A stretch of DNA of 64,000 nt from Takakia lepidozioides. Lineage: Eukaryota; Streptophyta; Takakiopsida; Takakiales; Takakiaceae. Under the pieces are notes generated by a model that had not been told where the DNA came from, searched no databases, and was given only the letters and a program-made list of their open reading frames with translations. The translations under genes and the position numbers were made by a program. The stretch lies in assembly GCA_030704615.1 (NCBI GenBank), contig CM060733.1, positions 69,812,001 through 69,876,000 of the forward strand. The letters are read 5' to 3'. Shown one piece after another: positions 24,701 to 38,500 of the stretch (the first letter of the stretch is position 1; the number at the start of each line of letters is the position of its first letter).

Positions 24701-27700
24701 GAGTCAGCTTGGTCTTAGCAGACCATGTTTCAATCTCTGCCTTTTCTCCCATTCATCTGCTTAGTCCTCTCCCAATCTCATGGAAGAAATTTCACTATGA
24801 TGCTATCTAAATACTTGAGGTGATTGCACAACCTGTCTTCATGGCAGTATGGGAGCCTTTGATTTTGGGAACATTGATGAAGCCAGCAGTGCACCCTATC
24901 AATGCTCCTCCAGGGAACACCGTCTTCGGAATGGACTGCCATCCCAAGAGCACATGAGCAGGCTACTGAAATAGGTTAGGAAAAATGGTATGAAGGATTA
25001 GAACTCCATCGAATACAATTTTATTAGATCCAGCAGATAACAGACATGTACATGAGATGTCTTCCTCAAAGAAGCGTGGCAGAGGAAACTTGACCAAAAC
25101 CAACTCCCTATGCAGCCACACATCTTCTAAAGAGTTAGTGTCACATTTTGGCAAGAAAAGTAGTAGTACTTGGACTCCACCCTCATTCAATGTTCGAGCA
25201 CCGTATTGCACCACCTTTCCACCCTCAAGCAACGGCATTATTGAAGGATGCAGTTTAAACTTCTGCCCTCCCATCATAGCATTACCATCCCAGACCCCCG
25301 TGAATAAAGTGAAAAATTAATTTGAGGTTTTAAACACTGCTCCCTGGCCTGATAAGCTAACTCGTTTTCCTAGACCACCATCAATTCAATTATCAGGAGT
25401 GTGGAGTATAACCCCCTGCTTCTACCTTTTGGTCATAAACAACATCTGCTGATGACAAGTTACTTATCAAGAATGTGGCAGTAACATTGGGAAGAAGATG
25501 ACATCAAACCATCACAAAGAGAAGTAAGTAGTACCGTTTCCAACTACCATCCAGCTGAAGAATAATTGTTGCAATTGGAGAGAGAATTCCATGACATTTA
25601 TTGCTATATCTTAGAACCACAACCTGTCTCTAGCGTGCATATGGTGGACTACAGGTTTGCAACTCCATGCCTGATACTCCTCATACGGGCTAAGATAAGG
25701 ATTTTTGTAGTCAAGAGCAACCACCAGTCCAATGGCAACCTGCACAACCAGAACCATGTGTTGCTGTTATGTTGACTTAAATCTGACTCCCTTATCAGTC
25801 AAATAGCAATTGCTAGTGTAGAGATGGCAAAGTTTAGAACCCATTACAGAGCCCAAAAATGGTTCCAGGAAATAGCCTACCTGCCGGTTGTCCATGTGGT
25901 ACACAAAAGAGCCACCATATGTCTTAGGGTCAAGAGGCCAGCCTACAGTGTGCAGCACATAGCCTGGTTGATGTTTGCTCTCCGCCACCTCCCATACCTG
26001 AACACCACAAGCATGCCATGTTGTTTTTCAGGCTTATCTCTCCACAGCCTTCCCCTCCATATGACTTCCAACTACAGGAAAGTACCAACCAAATTCTCCT
26101 TATGAAACAGATGCCTGCTGTCACGCTTTTCTCATGGTGTTTTGAACAAGATACTCAGTTTCATCCTCAAGCTATCAATCACAAATCACATTGACCAATC
26201 AAGCAAAGACAGTTCAGCGCAATTACTGGATAAGTACACGCTCGTTGGAGGACAGTTTACAATGTCCCACCATCTGCAAACCCCTGTTTACAACAGAAAG
26301 AATTACATCTGGACAAGGGAAGGTAAAACAGACCTCCTTCACACCGAGTGCGTATGTCTGATGTTGAGCGCCTGATTGCTCCCGCAGTTGAAACTTTTTT
26401 ATGATTGTCTGTGCAAAGCCAGGTCCAGTAGCAGTGATGCCCATTTGTTGGATGTTTAGAACTTACCAAGTTCCCTTACAACCCTTAGGACCCTTGCAAT
26501 GAGCGAAAAAGACTTTAGCAAAGACAAACCCCCCAGGAGGTCTTAAATTTTATGGAGCAGTGAGAGACTTACTTCAGAAAGAGAGCCTCTGCAGCCTTCA
26601 GCAAGGAGAGTAAGTCGTCCTGCAAAGTTTGCATCAGAAACAGCCCCATTGTTAAACACTCAAACTGTTTGCACACAACTGGGAGCAAACGGATGCTAGG
26701 AGGATTTAAATGCATACACTGAACGCAATCCAATCTCACTACTATATGCTGAAAGCTAGTTTTGTCAGAACAAAAGGCTGAACACCAGGAACAATTTGGG
26801 AGGGACACTTTAGTGCACTGTGGTTCTGCAGGGAACACACGGCATGACCCACTTCAGCCCCTTGTTGCCGAAGTCACCACTCCATCTAAGGGTTTCATGT
26901 GCATGCCACTGGAAGGATCTCCAAAAGCTGTCAGCAAATGCACTCATGGCTCACAAACACAAGGATCACTCCCTTGTCACAGCAACAATACCTTTCAACT
27001 CAATGCCACGTTGAAAATTGGACTTTTTGGTCCTATCCTTCGCAATGCCCATATCATTAGTAGCAACGCCCACCACTTGCTCACCCTCGTACAAAACCTG
27101 CATAAGCACCTTATTCAGCTCCACCTGCAGCTATCCTACCATCCCACAATAGAACTTCTTGGAAATGAACAGTGCGGAGACCCCTCAAATTTGGTGCAAA
27201 TCAATTCTGCCAATACAATAACCCACAGAATGGTGAACAAAAGAAAAGGGGGTTACCTCACTCGCTGCAAAACCTGGGTAAATTTCAACCCCAAGTTCCT
27301 CTGCTTTCCCTCCTAGCCACCGCACCAGCTCACTCAAGCTATTCAAAGCATAGCACATGGTTATGGAAGGCTTCAACAAGCATTGCCAAATAGCTGGCTC
27401 TCACATAGAATAATACCCCTTGCCTTTGTCTCTGTGGTTAAGCACAAGTGTTTGTTCCAATCGAGGGTTTAGGATTTACCAAGCCTCCTGAGATTTGGTG
27501 GCCCACTGAATCATGGTGGAAGACTTTAGTATGCTAGTTTCCTGCATGCAACTGTCTCTTCCCCGTCTCTCTGTACACTTCAATACCTGTTCTACATAGG
27601 AACACTATTAAGTAGCAGCATAATTTCCACAAAGTTGAATATGTGGAGAAGGCAAAAACATTGCACTCAAGCCGGAGTAGGAGAGTAGAAGCTGACCTAA

Positions 27701-28754
27701 TAACAAAGTTACTATTGTTGTTGAAGGGAGATGGGAGTGGCAGTGCATGTTTCTCAAATAACATCCAAAACTTGTCTTCCACAACTGGCACGCGCAGTGG
27801 AGCCTGTGTCAAAAGATCCAATTGATATCCTTCAACCAATCCTCATCAACGATGTGTCTCAATTGATTAGCACTCATCAGCAATCACTCCATTTCCAGCT
27901 GAATAACATCATGAACGGAAGACAGTCACTCCCCAAGCCATCTACCTCTCTTGCCCAGTTTTCATAAGTATGGACTGAGGACATACGCCTTGATCCTTCC
28001 AATCTGGAAAGAGCTCACTGAGTGCCCGTGGTTCAAACACATTTCCCGAAAGTATGTGTGCACCTGCCACATATACAGGAACAGTCAGGCGCCGAGGTTC
28101 TGTATAAATCTCTGTTGCACGATGAACAACATTGATCATGGCAATAGACAGTGAGGCAAGGAAGCAACCTACTGTCATTACGCCCCAACCAACTTGCTAT
28201 CCATTCTGTGCTGCAAAAGTACAAATTGGTCATCCAAAGCTAGCCTGGCTGTCATCCAGATTGTACAACTAAGCACCGTACAAGAGAGGGGCAGAGCGCT
28301 GACCAACTTCAGCACCCTTCTCAACCACGCACACAGACAGATCAGTGCCCTTCTCTATGCACAGTTGCTTTAGTCTAATTGCTGCCCCCAAACCGGCCGG
28401 GCCTGCACCCACAATTACAACATCGAACTCCATTGCATCCCTCGGCTCTTCACTTCTGCTCTCTGAGCTAAATCTTCGCATTCGCCAGGAATGCGCATTA
28501 TACATCTCCGATTGGGACACTGATACGGCGGCAACCATGTGTCTCTGCACACCACAATTTGCCCTTGCAATTCCGCTTGGCCTGGTTCCAAACGAGATCC
28601 CACGAGTGCGGTACGAACTTTTCCTACCTCCAAGATAGCTCCAATTGTGAAGAAGTGTAGATAGGGGACACAGGGACTCAGACTGCGGAAAGAGCACCGG
28701 GAATTGATTTAACACTGGTTCTTGGATGTCTGAAGGAGCAAGCCTGGATTGCAT
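21712..28754 (-). CDS. ETFQO: Electron transfer flavoprotein:ubiquinone oxidoreductase, mitochondrial
   Basis: Passes electrons from reduced ETF to ubiquinone in the mitochondrial inner membrane during branched-chain amino-acid, lysine and phytol breakdown. Eighteen exons, all in phase, total 643 residues, close to plant relatives: 28754-28304, 28063-27987, 27803-27697, 27338-27257, 27097-26992, 26619-26573, 26408-26334, 25997-25881, 25739-25671, 25262-25170, 24935-24833, 24186-24056, 23782-23733, 23494-23428, 22560-22481, 22274-22146, 21950-21887 and 21795-21712. Near residue 115 is the FAD dinucleotide motif [26 protein letters not shown] and [11 protein letters not shown] follow. The C-terminal 4Fe-4S ligands are in [10 protein letters not shown] and NCLHCKACDIKDP. 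The ATG at 28754 is the one chosen among several in an open leader; it gives a basic, Ser/Arg-rich presequence. Two introns use GC donors. A SINE lies in the intron 22561-23427. Confidence 0.93.
22772..23040 (+). mobile_element. tRNA-derived SINE (family 2) in an ETFQO intron
   Basis: Box A TGGCCAAGTGG at 22772-22782 and box B GGTTCAAAGCC at 22815-22825 match the tRNA internal promoter and are spaced as in a tRNA gene; the head resembles tRNA-Leu/Ser types. The body (ACATAAGTTCGTGTTAGATG... to GGAGGCAGTAGCCCTTCG) matches the copy at 35075-35375. It is inserted antisense to ETFQO. Confidence 0.7.
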
Positions 28755-29568
28755 GAAGCTCCATCTCGCAATCAAACACGAAGAAACGTGACGAGCTCGA
28801 GGAGACCCACCCATGACGGTCTTCTGCGGTCGCTGAACTCGGTAACACACACAAGCGCAATCTTCAAATTTTGGTTCTGGACACTTGCAGTGCATATAAT
28901 CTCGCGACCACACCCAATTGGGTTCCCATCAAACCACCTAGAATTGGGTTCCCACCTTACTTGGGCATTGACGAGACTCGAATGTGTAGAAGAATTTTCA
29001 TCATGTGTCACATGCAATGCAACCCACCTGGCGGACTCTCAAATCCCGCCACCTCTACACAGAACTGTCGGCCTTTAATCATCAGCAAGGAGATTCCAGA
29101 CACCCTCTATTCGTCTCTCTAATGTGGGATCGGAGCCCTGGATTGTTTACCGAGATATCCGAACGATGGATAACGGCTTCCATGGCACACCAATTTGCGA
29201 GAGCATGGCAGTCAGATTTGACAACTGATCACGGTATTAGTTTGGGGGGGTCATCTATTCATCCGCCCACTTGGCGCCATCCATCCGTGAAATGTTACCA
29301 ACCAGCTCGACATCCTGACGATTTCGGAAAGTTGAAGAGAACTTCGTGGATCGTTAGGAGGATTAGGTAGTCCCCTCTGAAATCATAAGAGCTGTATTCC
29401 CGAAAACTATGTTTAGTTCTACAGGCGCGATAGATGAAAAGGACTAGTCACGGAAGTGATTGCATTCATGGTGGATGCAATTTTGCAAATAATATGGTTG
29501 TGGTGCTGAAGGTCAAATTGATTGCGATGCTGCATGGTTGATCTCAAGATCTTACTTACTAGTGTGCA
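28755..29568. promoter_or_regulatory. Bidirectional intergenic region ETFQO/SGR6
   Basis: The two start codons lie head to head 814 bp apart, so both promoters must lie here unless an upstream non-coding exon exists. The repeated word ACCCAATTGGGTTCCCATC/CCTAGAATTGGGTTCCCACC (about 28912-28952) is the only conspicuous structure. I found no decisive TATA box. Confidence 0.4.
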
Positions 29569-32500
29569 ATGGCGGCCTCAGTGTCGCCTCGAATGGGTGG
29601 GTACTCCCTACCTCCTCTTCCCTCTCTGGGATCCATTGATGTTCTGTACTACAATATTTTGCGGCGTTGTAAGAGCGGATTGGAGGCAAAGAATTGGACG
29701 AGTTGGTGTATGGGGGAGGATGTTCCAGAAACGACCCAAATCGTGTCACAGCTTACAGATTTCAAAATTTTGCCAATAGATAAATTGGTCCATTGGATGC
29801 TTCGTAATACAGGCAGTTTCTTTCAGTGCATCCTGCGATACCTGAGATTTGCACTGCTACCTGTTGTCACGTTTGTGAATGTAAAGCTCATCCATTGGAT
29901 TGGACCCTTCTTGAAATTCTGTAAATTCAGAATATCTCCACCTCGTTTCGCGAGTTGATAATCTATGAAAGGTAATCAAGCCTGCAATTGATACTGATCC
30001 TGAAGAGTTGTGAGCATAATGCTCTGTAGCGGTCATTCGAGTGCTGGTTGGAGCAACGGGAGACAGCTCACCGACTGTCCAAGAGGCTGCTGCAGCTGCT
30101 ATACAGGAGAATGCTGGGCAGTATGTGCTGCTCTTCTCAGGCTGTTTGCATTGATTAACTCGAAATTGTTCCTTAGGATTTCTAACGAAGTTGGTCTGGT
30201 TCTCTATTTCGATCAGGACTTTATATGCTGGGCATTTGCTAAAGCACAGTGTTCTTCCCCCTTGTCTAGGTTTAGGTTTTTATTTCGGTTAGCAACTCCC
30301 CAGGTGTAACTTGGTACTTGTGATTTGACTCAGAAATGCTGCAACTGTACTGGAGTGCTGTGCTGCAAGCCTTCCAGGTGGCAAAAGGGTAAAGGTCCTC
30401 TCCTCACTCAGAAAATGTGCTTTCAAAGAAGGATTGGTGATTCAAAGGCCCTCCTGGTCCTGGGTGGATGTTATAAAGTTTCTTTCTTTCAGTCTGAAGT
30501 AGTTTTGTGTTAGATACTTCTCCTGAAAGAGTTCAATTTGAAAGTGCCTGTGTATACCAGTCTCACATCCACCTGTGCTGTTTGGCATATTCAGAAGTTT
30601 TCTGGGAAGGGGGTAGGGCCTGCACAATCCACTTCATTGTACAATATCGTAGTTTGTGGAATAAGCACATTATCAGTTGACTATCGACAGTAATGTTCGA
30701 TGTTCAATGTTCAATGTTCAATGTTAGGTTGAAGTGAGGTAGAACTTAAGTTCCCAATAATGTCGACAATTTTTTGTGATTGTTTTGGCCTTTGAAACAA
30801 TCAAGGATACCTTTTCCAATACAAAGGTAGGCAGCCAGTTACAGCGCAGCATTCTAAGGCTGGCATTTTTTGGATGATAGCGGGCTGGTCAAACGGCCAA
30901 CCATCGTGCTGGCCTGCTTCACATCATGGCCTACACTGTCCTCAAAATGGCCGAAGAAGAAGTAGATCCGGGTTTCATGTGTAAAATTGCAAAGCTTGCA
31001 ATGGTTGAGTTGTCATTGAACAAGGTATGTGAAGTACTTCCAAGCTCAGTATGTTTAGTGGGGATGGTCTAAGCTGTTGAGCCTAAGCCCTATTTTTGTT
31101 GCTTCACCTGACCTGCTGCCAATCTACTGTGGTCTCTGGCCTTCTAATAGCAATGCCTATTGGACCTAATGATTTGATGGATAAGTTGGATTGGCAGGGA
31201 TGGTGCAGTGCTGTTACCTGCATGTTGTGAATGGATGCCTAAAGTAATGAACCCTTTTATGGACTGCTGAAAGCAGCAATGACGCCATGTCTACAGATTC
31301 TCCAAAGTGTCTCCAAAGTGTCTGAGGGGGGTTTGTTCTGCAGGAAGTTAGTGCTGACTGGCAGCGTGCTGCTTCAAGTCTTCTTGTTGCACTCGCGTCT
31401 CGTCTGCCAGATATGGTATGGCTCTCAGAACCTTGCTGCCTGCACAACCAACATCCTGTGCAACAGCAAGTTGCACCAAGTTTCTCTTTCTTTCATCTTT
31501 CAAGATGACGACATAGTTCTTCATGCTGGCTCAGCTCAAATTGAGGTGAACTCAAGAGTACGAGCATATTCCTAGTATTGTGTACAGCAAAAATGTGAAA
31601 ATTGTTTTGATGGTTCAGAAACCATGGCTGCTTTTGTACTGCACGATTGTGGTGATCAATATAGTTTGGGGGTGTTGTTTGGCAGGTAATGGATGAAGTA
31701 TTCCATGAACTGGCTGGAGGTGCAGTACCTGCTATAGTCTTGGTCCAAACTCTGACGGAATTTGCATCGTCCTATGGTCTGTTTATCAGCTCAACCTGGC
31801 TTTGCAAGCTAGTGTTTGCTGTATGGAGCCATCAAACCTTTCTTATGTGCTCATGTGTTTTGCAGGTGAGAAGACATGTTGTGGGCTCCGTTCTTGTGCA
31901 CACTCGGTGCTCGTGTGTGTTATGAGGATATCTTATATGAATGTTTTGCATACATCTGGTTCTTTGCTAAAATGGTTGAGGTTGGTTGTGGGATGAAAGC
32001 TGTGGAGTTTTCCCCCCGGTTGAAGATCGTTCTGTCACGTGTGCTACCTATCATGGGTGGTGTCAAGGACTTCCAGAGGAGGGCATATGCAAATGGTGAG
32101 TTCTGCTTTAAGTTTGCTAGATAGATTGGTGATGATGATTGGAATGTGCAGGTTGTTCTGTGACATGTGTTGCTTATTTTAGGTCGTTATAAACACTTAA
32201 AGAGGAGGGCATAAGGAAATGGTGAGTTTCTACTGGGGGCTGCTAGATGTCTTATTGTTGATATAGTGTTGAATGACTTCATGAAGGTCTGCTGCAAGTA
32301 GTTTAGATTGCATAATTTTGGGCAACATTCACCAGTTGGTCTGCTTGTGTCACCTGTTTCAATTTACTTCAGAGAGCTGCCAGAAATTGCTGCAATGATA
32401 CCTGCTGATTGAAACTATATAAATGTAACTTCACTTTGTTGAGGTAATGTTTCTGCCAATTATCAGTCTTCAATATCTCAATGTCCACTGATATCACAAA

Positions 32501-35500
32501 GGATAATCAAACCTTGCCTTTTTGTGTGCCTTCGTAGCTATCACTTCCTGGTGTAAAGCTATCTTCCAATTTCAAGAAGATTCTGTATCAACTTCACCGC
32601 TGGGTGCCGACATGCAGTGAGTATCTGGCAACTACTTCATCCTTCTGTCATATGGCCCAGGTCATGACAGGATATGTAGCGGATCTAATTGTTCGTGTCC
32701 CTCAATAGTCCTAGGCGCAGCACCAGTCTTCAAGGGATCCCTCCTGTAATCTGTAAGAGTCTGCAGACTTCTCTTCATGGAAGCTTCTTAAGGGACTAAG
32801 TCCAAGGGGGAGGAGGGGAAAACATGTATTGTGCTTCTGTTGATTTTCCAATATATACAGTTCAGTTCCTAGTTTTTCACAAACACAATAGCTTTCTGAC
32901 TTGTGGCTGCTTCTGTTATTTTATACGAAATGTGTGGGGTTGTGAAGAGCCTTGCTCCATTCAGCATTTGATCTATTCCTGGACTCCTGGGTGGCTTCCC
33001 GCGATCCTAAGGTGGGCTGAAACTAAACTGTGAGCAACTGTTTTTATAATGAACCGTATTTTGTCCAGCTTAGGCTCATCAGACTTGAAGTGGGACAGCT
33101 GTATTTTGTGGACCGGGAGGCCCAACCACCTGAAACTCCCTCTGTATGCACGACAAAAGAAAGAAAGAAAGTAAATTTTAAAAGACTGTGAATCTGACAT
33201 ATAGGCTCAATCATGGAAAGCAGGTACGCTTGGCAACAGCAGAGGCATTGGGACAGTTGGTCAGCCTGATCAGCAAACAACAGCTGAAATGTGCCCTGCC
33301 GAGGCTTCTTCCAGCCATACTGACAGTGTGAGTTTGTCACACCTTTGCCTTATTTAGTTGGGACTGGTGAGGTCTTCTTGATTATGATGTTAGGCACTAT
33401 CTAGATAGTGACAAGATAGTGCCACTGACACTACCTGGGGCAAGCTAATGGCAGATACAAGAAAGAGAGGGAGGATCAACTGCCAGCTACACACAGCCTA
33501 CAGATGGTTCTCACTGCTGTTCTAATAACCGATGGCGGTTTGACATTTGTGGATTTTCTGGTAAGCTTCTTTCTCCCATTAGTGCATTAAGCACCTCAAG
33601 TTTAACTTGAGCTACTGGATGATGTAACTTAGGTAGTAGCTATGAACTTTGAGGGAGCTTTTTATTCTCTTCGCTAGATGTGGCTAAGGAGATCTTCAAG
33701 TTTGCTGCATGGGAAAAAAGACCACCCTGGTTTAGGCCTCTTATATCGCACTTAACAGGGACACCTAACACTGCAGCAGCTGATATGCATAACGAGCCAA
33801 TAGTGTTGCGGGTACTGATATATTTTGCTCCAGGCTCTCAATTCTGTCTTGAATGCCCTGCTTCCAATGGCATACTTGTCTGCAAGCAAAGGAGGTGAAC
33901 TTAAGCTCAGCTCTTATTTGAAGGTAACGTCATTGACAATGCTAAGTCATGTTGATAACAGTAAGTTCTTGAGCAAGATTGCTAAATATCAACCCTTAAA
34001 TATAGTTGTGGGGCATTTAACTGGGCATTCTCCTTTAACTTAATTCACCAATGCAATGCCGGTGGTTGCACTTGGGGATTATGATTTTGGGAGTACCTTT
34101 CATGCTTGAGAATGGGAACAAAATGGTAATACGGTCTGTGCAGATGAGAAAGTTGTGAGTCTGGTCTCATTGCAGTTTAGGTGAAGATGTATGTCTGGCA
34201 CAATGGTGCATGGCTAGCATATAAAATTTTGTATGATAGCTACCCCATCAGTCTATCATCATAAGTAAGGCAAAGACTTTGCCTCCTTATCCATGTTGTC
34301 AGAATCTTTGCTACATTTGTTGGTCTTTGGAACACAGCACATGAACATTGAGTGGAAATTGCAGCATGCTGCTTAATTCTTTTGCTTTTCATCAGTTCAG
34401 GGATGTTTCTAGAAAGAGGCAGTACATTCTTTATCTTTGAATGTGTTTCAGGCAAGTATTAGGATGTACTGCTTCCTTATGAGGGTTTGATTTTTGGAAG
34501 TATCTTTGGAAGATTCTTTTGGTCCTGTACTTCCTCCTCTGTTTTTCGATGTCTAATAGCTGTCAATGTATGCATGGATTTACAATTTCTATGGTCTTTC
34601 TGTGACTTTGCAGAATTTCAATGAGGTGTTACGTTGCTTTGTTACCATTGGAATGGTTTACCCGGATGATATGTTGACGTACCTCTTGCATGTATGTCTC
34701 CTCTTCTTGCCTTGTTCTACTCCGTTGGAGAAGTTCTCTACTGCATGCCCATGTCCTTTGAAGTAGAGTGCTTTTGTGGGGCCAGAAGGACTTGGCACTG
34801 TACCATTCAAAAGTGTAGCCCTCTTTGACTGTTGGAGTTCGAAAGAAAAGGACCACTCTTGCGCTGAAGCCATGGGTGGGGTCTTCACAAGGAGTAGGCA
34901 ATGTATGAAACAGCAGACTCCTGACTTCCAGTTGTTGTATGTTTAGCGTTTAGGGGCCAGAGAAGATCCTGTTCGGCTGGGCACCTTCACCGTTTTGAAG
35001 CATCTACTAACAAGGTATTAGATGGCATCTCTGACTTGTAGTCTTTATAGTTTTTGGAGAGTAGCATCCAACAGATGGCCCACTGGTTAGGGCACAAGGC
35101 TGCCTTGCAAGTGGTCGTGTGTTCAAAGCCACATAGGTGTATGTTGGATGTCACCCATTGTAGCCAACCCAGCTGGGTCAAGCGGTCACTCAATGTGTGG
35201 TACCTGAGGGTTTTTCAGTCCTTGGGGCAGTTTGGGCAACCCTCTTGCCCCGGTTACGGCCGTTAGAAGGTGTCCACCTTCCAAACGGAAGGCAGTAGCC
35301 CTTTTGGGTGAAGTGACACCCTAAGTTACTGCTTAGGCAGGGGTCTTCCTCTCGCTCTCTCTCTCTCTCTCTCTTTTGGGATTCCCGCTCAAACTGGGCG
35401 CGGGGTCAATGGCCACAAGGCTACGGCAAACAACGTCTTATGAGTACAATCTCTCTCTTTTGGGATTAGTATCATAGGTGTGTGCTGCAAATTGATCTGG

Positions 35501-38500
35501 TAGTGTTGGCACATGTTGGCTACTGTAAGGTTGGCAGAGCCTTGGATTTCAAGGAATGTTGAGCTTGCCAAAGCTGTAAATGATCTCCTTCAAGAGCAGG
35601 ATTTGACTACCCGAAAAGCTGTGGCTGAGGTGACTGTATATTTTGACTATTCAGACTCAGAAACCAAACAAAAGAAGGAATTTTCGAACGTCCACTGGAA
35701 GTGAAGAAAAGAAGCGATTCTGGTTTTTAGTTGGTTAGGGAAATCATTCAAAGGATAAATACAGTGTGATGTTTATGTCTGTGGTTCAGTTCTCTCCACA
35801 AAAGGGATCTAGGCTACTTTTATCTTTGATGAGGTATTTTGAAGCAAGGAAGTGTGTACTCGAGAACCGTCAGTTCAAAAGGTTAGTGAAGGATCAGGCC
35901 GTGACTGTTTCTCTAAAGAGCTGTCTGGTTTTGTTGTCTCTGCTATGGTGCGTTATGCCAGTTGATTTTGTCCATGGCATCAAATGGCTTTATTGAGAAG
36001 GATACTGGAGAAGCGTTTGTGGAGTTTTTGGTACAGCAGTGTGCAATTTCTGATGCCGAAGTTAAGAAAGTTAGAGGTGAAAAAGCAGCCGTTCAGAAAG
36101 CCGAAGGTATCGAATCAGCATTTGCAAGTAAGAATGAGGTAATCTAGGATCAAGTTACCAGAAACCCTTATGAGAAACAAGTACCTGAAGGTTTATATTT
36201 CTTCATGCCACAAGTTTTCTTACTGCAGAAGGCATGCATAGCTGAGAAGTACATAGCTGCATGGAGTTTGTCCAGCATGGATGTCTACCAGAGTTCCCTT
36301 TTTGTGCCGTAGAGTTCTCTATATCTCAAGAATTGTTGTCTGAAGGTCCTTTAGTTCACTGGCAGCTGAATCTAGGGGCTGTGTCTCCATCGGAATTGCG
36401 GGCAGTTTGTGAAAAGAGCTTGCTGCTACTGGCAGGGACAGTTTCAGAAACAGAGGTAATTCACTTACTTCCATTCTTCAAGTGTCAGAGCAGAGGTTCA
36501 ATCAGAAAGGTCAGTTGTATCTTCTATACTCATTGGTTGTCAAGGACTGTCTTGCAGTTAAGGATTAGTGGTCATCTGAATATCAGATGCTTCTTGTCTG
36601 ATCTACATAGTGTAGTATCATATAGTATAGTGTAGTATATTATCATATAGTATCGTATCATATCGTATCATAGTATAATGTCAAGTTCATTGTACGTCAG
36701 TAACTGCTACACTCTTGACACTTAGCAATACCAATCCACGGGCCCCAAACTTGCTGTGCTTTGTAGCTGAGTTGAATACTATGCCCCTACACATTGCCTC
36801 ATTCTTGTATCGTGTACAGTGAATGTTTCCATGTTTGGTGCTCCCTCTGTCTTTGGTCAGTGTGAATATTCCAAAATTAAGACTGTTGCCTCTGATTTAT
36901 TGAATAAGTCAAGTCATTGTACCCTGACTACAATTCACTGAAATGATTGGTGATTTGGTGAAAATGGCCATCACAGTACTGATTACAGTACAGTTCTGAT
37001 TGACTTCTTTTGATGCATACCGTAGAAGAATGTTTTCTAAATTTAGCTTTGGATGTTTGTCATGCTAAATGAAGCAGTGATGGTTAGTGCAGACTATTCT
37101 CTGGCCATTTCTACTGAAGATGCTCATCCCAGTGCAGTATACAGGGGCTGTGGCCACGGTACATTTAGCTCATCTTCATTATGAATTGATGCTGTGCAGC
37201 TTGTATTTTGATGCTGGTTAATGTGCTGGGTTGAGGTATGTTATGCAATGGCAGGAAATCCTTATGTGCTCCTTGTATAATGCTTAATTTACAGGCTGGC
37301 CATGTTGATGTGAATGTGACTTGTTGTAAGAGGTTCCAGGTTTGCAAGTGCATATCAGAGTTATCGAGACGAAAACTTGCACGTTGGGAGACAGTATCTG
37401 TAGACTATACTGTGTGTCCAGACATTCCACAGCCTGAGGTGTGCTCCAAGAGTCCTATGTATGGAAGAGTTTGTCTACTCTAAAATATACCCCACACTCC
37501 TGTGTCTGTTGTTAATATTGTATTGTTCTTTCTTGTCAAAGTGGAGTGTGTGATTGTTTTTCTTGTTCTGTTAGGCAAAGTACTCCAGAATCATAGGGAA
37601 GAATTTAGAGTTCTAACTTACAGTGCATTCACACTCCAGGAGCTTCTTGCCCGCTTACTCGTGCTTTTAAAAGATCCCAGGGCAAGAGAGCAGCTTGCAT
37701 CACGAATACTGACGGTTGGTGTTTCATCCCTCTGACTTCAAATGTAATTTTTCTGGTTATGTAGTGTTGTTAAAATCAAATACTCGATCGTATGATGACT
37801 ATGGGTGATGGATTCCGTGTTTCTTAACAAGATCTGGCATGATGTTGCAGGTTCTCTTCTATTTAGGTCCACTGTTTCCAAAAGCTGTTGTGCTTCTGTG
37901 GGAAGATGAGGTCTGTATGGGTTCCTGTTGTCAAGTTCTAGCTAAGAAAAGAAGAAGAGACTTGGATCTGCCTTTGATATGAAAATTTTCCTGGTGTGAT
38001 GTGAGACTCTCCTCTGCATTAACTGCCCTGTTGTGGTCATTGCTTTGTGTAACAGAACTCTTGCAAAACCTGCCCGGAGATTTATTTGTGCTTTGGGGGC
38101 ATTTGGACTTTGGAGGGGTGATGAGTGACAAAGGTTTAGAAAGAAAACTGGTGATTCTGATGCAACTGACCAGTCGTGTCTGGATCTTATGTCAAGCTGT
38201 AGATTCCCAAATTGAAGGCCTACGTCAATGACTCTGATGATATGAAAGGGGATTCCTGGCAGGAGACAGCCTGGGAGGACATGATTCTTCATGTAAGCAT
38301 GAAGGAAGGACCTAACTTGTGGCATAATTTGAATGTTAAACACTCCTTGACAAATGATTATTCCCTACTTGTGGATGAAGTATTTATTAGTTTTTTTGAG
38401 GCTTGGGGAAATGATTTTTGCCAGCAGTATTATTTGAAGAAAATGTCTGATGTGTGCTTTTGACCTTTAAATGTCACTGGTTAATCCTGTAAGAAGCATT

